64,000 nucleotides of DNA. Origin: Seminavis robusta. Taxonomy: Eukaryota; Bacillariophyta; Bacillariophyceae; Naviculales; Naviculaceae. The stretch is taken from contig CAICTM010000073.1 of assembly GCA_903772945.1 (NCBI GenBank), positions 1-64,000 of the forward strand, read 5' to 3'. Positions 57,569 through 64,000 of the stretch are shown piece after piece; position 1 is the stretch's first letter; each line of letters opens with the position of its first letter. The notes below the pieces were generated by a model, which saw nothing but the letters and a program-made list of their open reading frames with translations, did no database searches and was not told the origin of the DNA. A program made the position numbers and the translations under genes.

Positions 57569-58870
57569 TGTGGAGTAGCTTGCAAAAGAATGTAGTTATT
57601 TGGCTTGCTGGCTAAAAGAGGCTTGCAGCTTTGGCTCCAACTCAAATTGTGGGATCGCTGGATGCAAAATTCAACCTGGATGATCTGAAGTCTGAAGCAA
57701 TGAGGCAACCAATGACACTGAAGTTCCAGAAGTTCAGCCACATCGCCACATCATTCACATCGTTACGGGTACTCTAGCCAGTACCCTGTGACCCAGTGGT
57801 CGGCGGTCGTACACCGTCGTACCCACTGAACTCCGAGGTCGCTTCTAAAATATCATCAGAGATGCAAGGGACCTTTAGAAACAAAATTTTAGTACGACTG
57901 TAGTCTAGATAAACGGGATATCACTGCAAGCCACAAACCTACGACACAAGCAAGGCAAAAATGAGATGTTTTAGTGAGCCAAAGATCTGTAAGTGCGACC
58001 ACAACCCATATTTCCATCAGGGTACAAGAGGATTTAACAATCAATGCAATAGTGATTCAGGTTCTTAAGAAAGGAAACGAGCAATGGCCTATTGACTTCA
58101 AAGCAACTGGGATGGGATCACGCTAAGACAGGAAACTGCGTCGAAGGTCACGAACTCATAGTCTATTCTCCATAATCCCGCTGGAACTTCGCCACGTGGT
58201 GATGCGTGAAAGCGTGTGCATATTGAAGAGCGATCTTGGTCTTTTCTCCGTGGTTGCTGCCTGCTCTAGCTAGCTAGCAGGCAGCAACTTTGTTTAGCAA
58301 GCAAAGTCGCAGTGTCGCAGTACTAGCTAGCTAGTGGCCTACGGATGGTGAGCAGCATGAGAATTCAGATACCGGTACTTGTATGCATAGCTCCCGGAAT
58401 TTCGAAGGCAGTTTACCACAAAATATCTCCAAAATAGGAATCTCAGAACGTCAGCATTACTTACTTTAGAAGTAGATCGACTAGCTAGCTATTAGTACTC
58501 GAGTACCTAACTATGAATTCATTCCCACATTCCCTCAATCAGAGAGTGAGAGATCAGAAATTAAAAATTTGCTCAGATCTTGTTTAGCGTTAGTGTTAAC
58601 TATGATGTTCTGAGACCTCCGTTGCAACCGGTACCCACAGGCACGATTGAGCAACGCTCCTGGAGTGTAGCATCGCTTCGTCAATCCATGGAGGTGTTGC
58701 TTGGCTTGCCAACAGGTACATCGTACCTGGTACTATTTTTTTAATAGTATGATGGGGGTTTTAGAGTAGGGAAATTAATAGTATGATAGATATCGGAACA
58801 AATGACGGCTGCTGCTACGGTACGAGGTACCTCTCGGTGACGGTACGAAGTACTGTAGCCAATATATATT
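57569..58870. other. Intergenic, no gene seen
   Basis: This non-coding stretch holds the hairpin at 58253 and CTAGCTAGCTAG runs at about 58265, 58325 and 58483. No coding region is supported. Confidence 0.5.
58253..58288. repeat. Perfect inverted repeat (13-bp arms, 10-bp loop)
   Basis: The arms GTTGCTGCCTGCT and AGCAGGCAGCAAC are exact reverse complements, and the loop is CTAGCTAGCT. The RNA or DNA could fold as a stable hairpin. No gene surrounds it within 600 bp. Confidence 0.9.
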
Positions 58871-59009
58871 TCGATTCGATTCAATCATTCGACGCGGGTG
58901 CAACTGCCTCGCTGCCTTCATTCATTTTGAAAGGAACGACAATCGTGACGCAGCTTAGGTATTCTAATAAAGGAGCGTTTCTATTTTTTGATTTTGATTT
59001 TGAACTGAC

Positions 59010-59700
59010 TCAAAATTGAAACGATCGTTTCCTCGAGGAAGCAATGAAACGCCGTTGCGTCAAAACCTCAAAACCGAGCTCTTTCTCTTTCTCAACACAA
59101 CAACACAACAACTCCTTCTGTCTTCTTCAAAGACATGCATGACGATGACAATGATGGTATTGAGAGTCCCACGTTCACGTACCTCGAGATGTGCATCTAC
59201 GGATGGACCCTCGGCGGACCGCTGTGTGGTTGAACGGATCCAGAGTCATCTTGCGGTGGTTCCAGTTGGGGTGGGCGCATGACGATGACAATGACGGTAT
59301 TGAGAGTCCCACGTTCACGTGCCTCGAGATGTTCTTCTTTGATGAACCCTCGCGCGGACCGCTGTGTGGTTGAACGGATCCAGAGACATCTTGCGGTGGT
59401 TCCTTTGTGGGGTGGGTCGTCCTTGCTCAAGGTAAAGTCGGTTCTTCTGTTTGGCGGGTCGCTCGACGTCTCACGTATCTCTTGCTCATGCTCTTAGTTA
59501 GGTTCGCAACAGATGATACTGTTGGCCGTTCCTTTCCCTGTCATCAGCATATCTTCTTGAAGGTCAGTACGCATTCGTCGTTGCCAGTCGTCGTTCCGTG
59601 TGGTTGTTCCGGTGCTGATTGGAGCTGCTACGAGCCTTTGAAGATTGGCGGCCATTTCATGAGTCCGTTCGCCTCCCTCTTCACCGGGAATTTGTTATCA
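59010..59700 (-). repeat. Dispersed non-coding repeat family, copy B (inverted)
   Basis: Read on the minus strand this carries, in the same order as the 19.7-20.2 kb copy, GGTGAAGAG, GACTCATGAAATGGCCGCC near 59660, a CAGCACCGGAA block, CTGACCTTC, GGAACCACCGCAAGA near 59395, then GCAACGGCGTTTCAT and AAACGATCGTTTCA near 59045. Order and orientation are conserved over about 650 bp, though identity between blocks is partial. Confidence 0.65.
59137..59416 (+). repeat. 140-bp direct tandem duplication
   Basis: Two copies begin GCATGACGATGACAATGA at 59137 and GCATGACGATGACAATGA at 59277, a period of 140 bp. Shared blocks include GTATTGAGAGTCCCACGTTC, GCGGACCGCTGTGTGG and CATCTTGCGGTGGTTCC. It sits inside copy B of the dispersed repeat. 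Confidence 0.85.
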
Positions 59701-60421
59701 ACTGTCATGTCACCTTTACCTGGCGCAAGTCTCACATTCTCTCCATCTTCCGTCTTCTAGTTTAGGTTCGAGCTCATACAAGGCACGGTGGTCCTGCTCT
59801 TGTGTTTCAACGCTCGTTTTACGTTGCCTCTCCCCGTCGTACTTTCACTTGGAAGTCGGATCGAGTGTCTCGGTGGTTCCTTGCAATGTTGTCATTCTAG
59901 GCTCAGATGTGACAGTTCCCTCGTCGGAGTAGAGCAGTGTGCTTGCAAGTGATGGTAACCTCCTACGATCGACTCAACAAAGTGTTTGGTGTGTAGCAAT
60001 AAAATACTAGTAGTTTCATAGTTTTTAGTGGGCGTGGGCTGCTGGCCGAGTGCCAGCAACCCACGCCCTGCCCTACTGCCTTGCAGTCTTGTGTTTCGTA
60101 TTATGAAGTCCTAACTATCTACTACCGGTAGGTATAGTTGAACCTGCTCCTCCATCATCTGATGTTGCTTGCTCGAGACCTATAGCTCCGTTCTGTATTC
60201 TTCGTTCCTTGCAGCTACGGTCGGTCTCACTTCCTTGTTCGCTATTGTTCTATAGCTAGTACTCGGTTCGTCGTTCCAAGTTGCTCTGGTCGTTCATCTC
60301 CTTTCTTCAGCCACACCAGGAAAGTCCTGGGGGGTGGCACCTGGCTCAAGTCTCTCGCAAGAAGTTCTCGCTCGTGTTAGACCGGTATAGTTTGCACGTT
60401 TGCCAGTCGCCATCCCGTCCT

Positions 60422-60795
60422 GGACCGTCCGACGGTTTTCACTCAGGATTTAAAACAAACTTGAAATTCCCACGACTGATGACGGTTTAAAACATGCCCT
60501 TAAACATCCCTTAAATCTTCAACATGCCCTTAAACATGCCCTTAAATAAACATGCCCTTAAAACATGTCCCTAATGCCTCAAAACATGCCCTTAAGCCTT
60601 TATAGAAACACCATAGAACATGCCCTTATCACGAATGAACATGCCCTTAAATAAACATGCCCTTAAAACATGCCCTTAAATCGGCAACATGCCCTTAAAC
60701 ATGCCCTTAAAACAAACATGCCCTTAACATGCCCTTAAAAACGATAACCAGTCGTGGCAGGTTTTAAAGCCTGAGTGAAAACCGTCGGACGGTCC
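60422..60795. mobile_element. Foldback-like element with internal ACATGCCCTTA array
   Basis: Left arm 60422-60478 and right arm 60749-60795 are inverted copies: about 35 outer bases (GGACCGTCCGACGGTTTTC...) differ at one position, and both end in CACGACTG. Between them about 13 copies of ACATGCCCTTA occur with variable spacing from 60494 to 60745. No ORF lies inside. This is the layout of a foldback or MITE-like non-autonomous element; no clear target-site duplication was identified by eye. Confidence 0.7.
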
Positions 60796-60930
60796 TGTTT
60801 GCTCCGATGCAACGCGTTCAGGACTTTTCCCGTGGTGTTGGGTCTCTGTCGGATAGTAGTTGTAGTGCTCCACCATGCCGTGGCGGTGTTTTCCACTTCG
60901 CTCGGGAGATCGGACTGACGTCACTTTGTT

Positions 60931-61052
60931 AAGAGGTGTCAAGTCCACCGGTACATACGATGTATTCTCGATCGGCATCTTAGAAAGAGGTGTCAAGGCC
61001 ACCGGTACATACGGTTGCCATACGGTCTTTGGGTCATTCTCGGCATCTTAGA
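60931..61052 (+). repeat. Direct repeat of about 55 bp
   Basis: AAGAGGTGTCAAG(T/G)CCACCGGTACATACG recurs at 60931 and about 60985, each followed by a CGGCATCTTAGAAA element. It lies just upstream of the kelch-type gene remnant. Confidence 0.75.
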
Positions 61053-61137
61053 AATCTCTTTGCTTGAACCGATCTTAGATTTCTACTACAATGTAGTAGA
61101 AAGCTGGGCCCATAATTTCGTTTCAACGAACACCAAG

Positions 61138-62457
61138 ATGGCAACAACTACTATCTACGGGACGCCAGTGTGGGAAGCAGCTCCCTTTATGGAAACGAAT
61201 CCATTTGGGGTAGATGCCACTCACATGTTTGGCGTGACCCTCCGAGGCAAGACGTTTGCGTTTTCGGGGAATTTGCGGATTCCAGAATTGGATTTTTGTG
61301 GCAATTTTAAAATTGCGTGGGTGCTGACAATGTGACTGTGCGAGAAGAATTTAGTGATGCTTATTTTAGTTATGATCCCCGCACGGGATGGAAAGATCTA
61401 GGACCGTTTCCCTTGGGAGCCAGAGGGTACGGAATGGGAGACGTGATGGATCGTGGCACGGAAAACGAAATGCTCTATTGGGGTCTAGGGATTCTTTGAC
61501 AATGGCACCTACGGATTGGGTGGAAAAACTACTCAGACTCCTCGTCCCAAGGATTGGTACAGCTTTGATGGAACCGAATGGACGCGGCTGGCCGATTTTC
61601 CCGGAGCGGGTCGAACGCATCCCGCTGTAAGCGCGGAAGGAGGCAAAGTGTGGGTAGGAGGAGGATTCGGCGAACTCTGCGAAACAGACGCCGATCCTTG
61701 TGAAGCCCAAGAGTTTTACTATCCTCGAGACAAAGATCCTCGGGGCTATGCTTGGAACCTCAGAGATACTTGGATTTACGATGTGCCTACCGATACTTGG
61801 GAACGTGGAGCCAACTTACCCTATCCCATTCATCATCCTCTTCATTTTGGAATGGACGGTGGCGCATACATTCTGGGTGGACATGCCGCAGCCATTATCT
61901 ACAACAACGTGTGGCGGCACAATTTTTTAGTCGATGGAACTGATTCTTGGTCAGAAATGGCTCCCTTTCCCGGTCCAGGACGTGTGGCGGCAACTCAATT
62001 TGATCATGCCGGCAAAGGATATATTATTGGTGGAGAAATGGCCATCAAGGGGAACAATCTCATGGATGGATGGCCCAATGGGGCCGCCTATGGTATGTCC
62101 ACCGACAGCTCCATCAAAGAAGATCATCGATCCATGCCTACAAACGAAGTATTGGAATACGATCCCGTACTCAACCAATGGAATAATGATCTTCCTCCCG
62201 TACCCGATAGTGGTTCTCGATGGGCTGGATCCAATTTTGTGATCGACAACTACATCTACGTCTTTAACGGTGTCATTCGAAAGGGACATTATCATTTTGG
62301 AAACTTTACACAAGACTGGCCGCAACAGGGATGGCGCATGTATCTGGGGCCCGAATACTCCTTTACCACTCCAGGAGGATATGCTGGTCAGACAAAGACA
62401 GCTACTAACACACAAGACTTAGTTGCGAGGGCATCCTTGCGAGGATCGTTTCCCTAA
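61138..62457 (+). pseudogene. Kelch-type beta-propeller gene with two frameshifts
   Basis: The protein can be read in three consecutive frames: 61138-61330 (MATTTIYGTPVWEAAP..., then GKTFAFSGN), about 61316-61480 (GADNVTVREEFSDAYFSYDP), and about 61480-62457 (FDNGTYGLGGKTTQ onwards). The breaks are consistent with single-base indels, one near 61318 and one near 61478 (an extra G in GGTCTAGGGATTC). Kelch-like blades are visible: a Gly-Gly pair before a hydrophobic stretch and Tyr/Trp spacing (GGFGEL...WIYDVPTDTWE, AYILGGHAAA...WRHNF, YIIGGEM...VLEYDPVLNQW). The last frame alone gives about 313 residues. No signal peptide is seen. Sequencing error in homopolymers is an alternative to true decay. 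Confidence 0.65.
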
Positions 62458-63341
62458 AGCAAGGAAGCAATCAGCTAAAGTTGATATATATGCATGTTCA
62501 CTTGAAGCTTAAATGTAGCAAGCAAAACCCTTTACGTGTAGATTCGATTCAACAATAGAAGTATATCAGTTGCCCGCCCCCCGGCGGATTTGTCAATGCA
62601 ACGAAGGAGAGACCGAATAGTTCATCGGCAAGACGACTGTACCACAAAAAGGTTCTGGGTCGTCAAGAAGAGTGCAGAATCTTTGGGAGTCAGGTGTGCA
62701 CACACTCCATGGTGGGTAGATGCAAGAAGGACTTAGCGGGGGCAATGCATGTTTGGCGAAACTTGATGCTTGCAAATCCATTTTGCATGATTATGACCAG
62801 AATACCCTTAGATTCACTATCATTGATAATCAAGTGGCTCCCCGCCGTATTCGGTAAACTGGCTACTAGACCCCGCTTCGGGCCTCAGGTGACGATCAAA
62901 ACGATTGAATGATTCATGAAACGCCTCACACGGAAAACCGAAGCTGCTTTTGCAGTCTCCGTTGCATGTACTGGTTCATGGTTCACCAGAATCGTCAACT
63001 CTCTCAGTGCTCCAGTTCGTCTTATCTTTGGGCAAGAACGTCTGCATATTTACAGTCCGCCCCAGCTCCTACAAGGGCTTTTCCGTACCATAGGTGCTTT
63101 TTGAATGGGGCTCGTTCTGTTGCGGTTCTACCGTACGTAACTCTGGCTAGCTAGGGCAACTTGATCACACGTATTTGATCCGCTTCCTCGCCTATGGCCT
63201 GCCTTTACGGCAACCTCTACGGTACAGCAGTACGCGTCTAGCTACAGGTAGTAGAGGGGACCAACCTCAATAACAGTTTGCATGACATGATCGTGGGAGT
63301 GTATCCCACACTTAACGTAGTGCATAAAAGTTTGTTTTTCA
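62458..63341. other. Intergenic, no gene seen
   Basis: Short open frames only. No domain, RNA or repeat is supported. Confidence 0.4.
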
Positions 63342-63997
63342 TCATGATCCTGCTTTGACAGGTTTGGAAATCAGAGCTCGAACTAATCCTGTTCCTCCTT
63401 CCGCCAAAGAAGAATTGGAACAGGCACAATCACATCCACACAAAACAGAGGTACAGTCAAAGCCAAGATAACAGGGCTGAGGGTACCACTCTGGCCCATA
63501 GGTACAAGACACATTCTGCAAGAAGCATTGCTCCTCTGGGATTGTGCCAGACAAGCCAGGGTTGCCTCTCAGATCCAGCTCACCCAAATTTGTCAAAAGG
63601 CCAAACTCGGATGGCACAGGTCCAGTCAACTGAGTTTGATACAACCACAACATTTCCAAAGCAGTGAGCTGTCCAAGCTCAGAAGGAAGTGTGCCAGTCA
63701 AGTGCTCTCCATAAATGGCCAAAAAGTCAATGCAGTCATCTCATACAATTCTGCTGGGAAGAGAGATGAAATTGATGTCTCAATATCATTATAAGCGAAC
63801 TCAAGGTGGGACAAGGAAGTCAACATGGTGATCTCTGCTGGAAAAGAAGGTGTCAATCCAGAAAGCTGGAGTTGGTTCAACCAAAGAGCAGTGAATTTAC
63901 CATGACTGTTGCATGGAGACAGCAAAGCATCTTCAATGAATTTTCCCTCACCATCGAAATATCCAAATCCACTCGAGAACCAGTTGCACTCATCCAC
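63342..63997 (-). CDS. Partial LRR protein with a one-base frameshift
   Basis: The gene runs off the right edge, so only the 3' part is present. On the minus strand the upstream frame (63997 to about 63712) gives LRR-type text with a CNSHGKFTALWLNQLQLSG lead and SLSHLEFAYNDIE, then slips; the downstream frame (from about 63722 to stop at 63342) continues with LAIYGEHLTGTLPSELGQL and two more repeats, ending in a Cys cluster (FDCTSVLCGCDCAC) as in the LRR gene at 43594. The slip falls in a TTTTT run at about 63720-63724, where six T would restore the frame. It is either a recent inactivation or a homopolymer sequencing error. No DUF285 tail is present. Confidence 0.7.
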
Positions 63998-64000
63998 TGT

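Overview
The window reads as nuclear DNA of a diatom, most likely a pennate one. Genes are split by short GT-AG introns. Three predicted products start with a signal peptide followed by an ASAFAP-like Phe motif, the bipartite plastid import signal of algae with secondary red plastids; one of these also carries a twin-arginine thylakoid-lumen signal. Long-tailed membrane LRR proteins of a kind familiar from diatom genomes recur. Species cannot be fixed from sequence alone. I see no rRNA genes, CRISPR array or organelle genes, and no tRNA gene I could support.

Layout. 0-2.2 kb: a proline/serine/threonine-rich open frame, possibly a retroelement gag-like ORF. 2.7-12.65 kb: two co-oriented type II membrane LRR proteins ending in BspA-type (DUF285) repeats, separated by a decayed tandem duplication of flanking DNA and followed by a relic DUF285 fragment. 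13.4-18.3 kb: a four-exon P5-type ATPase with an added secreted Cys-rich N-terminus. 18.3-21.2 kb: non-coding, repeat-bearing. 21.2-24.4 kb: convergent genes for a TLC-domain protein and a bestrophin-like channel, both with plastid-type leaders. 25.2-31.0 kb: one large 17-exon gene for a receptor-like nucleotide cyclase fused to a cyclic-nucleotide phosphodiesterase; it contains exons of only 7, 10, 19 and 22 nt. 32.8 kb: a small basic hypothetical protein. 34.1-38.3 kb: a tandem pair of Gln/Tyr/Pro-rich paralogues. 39.8-42.9 kb: a GFA-type zinc protein and an FkbM-type methyltransferase. 43.6-46.1 kb: a third LRR membrane protein. 48.0-51.2 kb: a thylakoid-lumen protein and a sulfotransferase-like protein. 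52.1-57.6 kb: cytosolic SRP54, a carbon-nitrogen hydrolase and a secreted vanadium-haloperoxidase-like protein. 57.6-61.1 kb: repeat-rich, with a hairpin, an inverted copy of the 19-20 kb repeat family, a 140-bp tandem duplication and a foldback element. 61.1-62.5 kb: a frameshifted kelch-type gene. The right edge holds a truncated LRR gene with one frameshift.

The genes do not form an operon or cluster. Themes are signalling at the cell surface (LRR proteins, cyclase-PDE), plastid membrane and lumen proteins, and housekeeping (SRP54, P5 ATPase). The most notable item is the cyclase-PDE gene: its reading frame and its canonical cyclase core are restored only if the microexons are recognised. 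Exon joins were worked out by hand from GT/AG sites, reading phase and family motifs. No transcript evidence was available.
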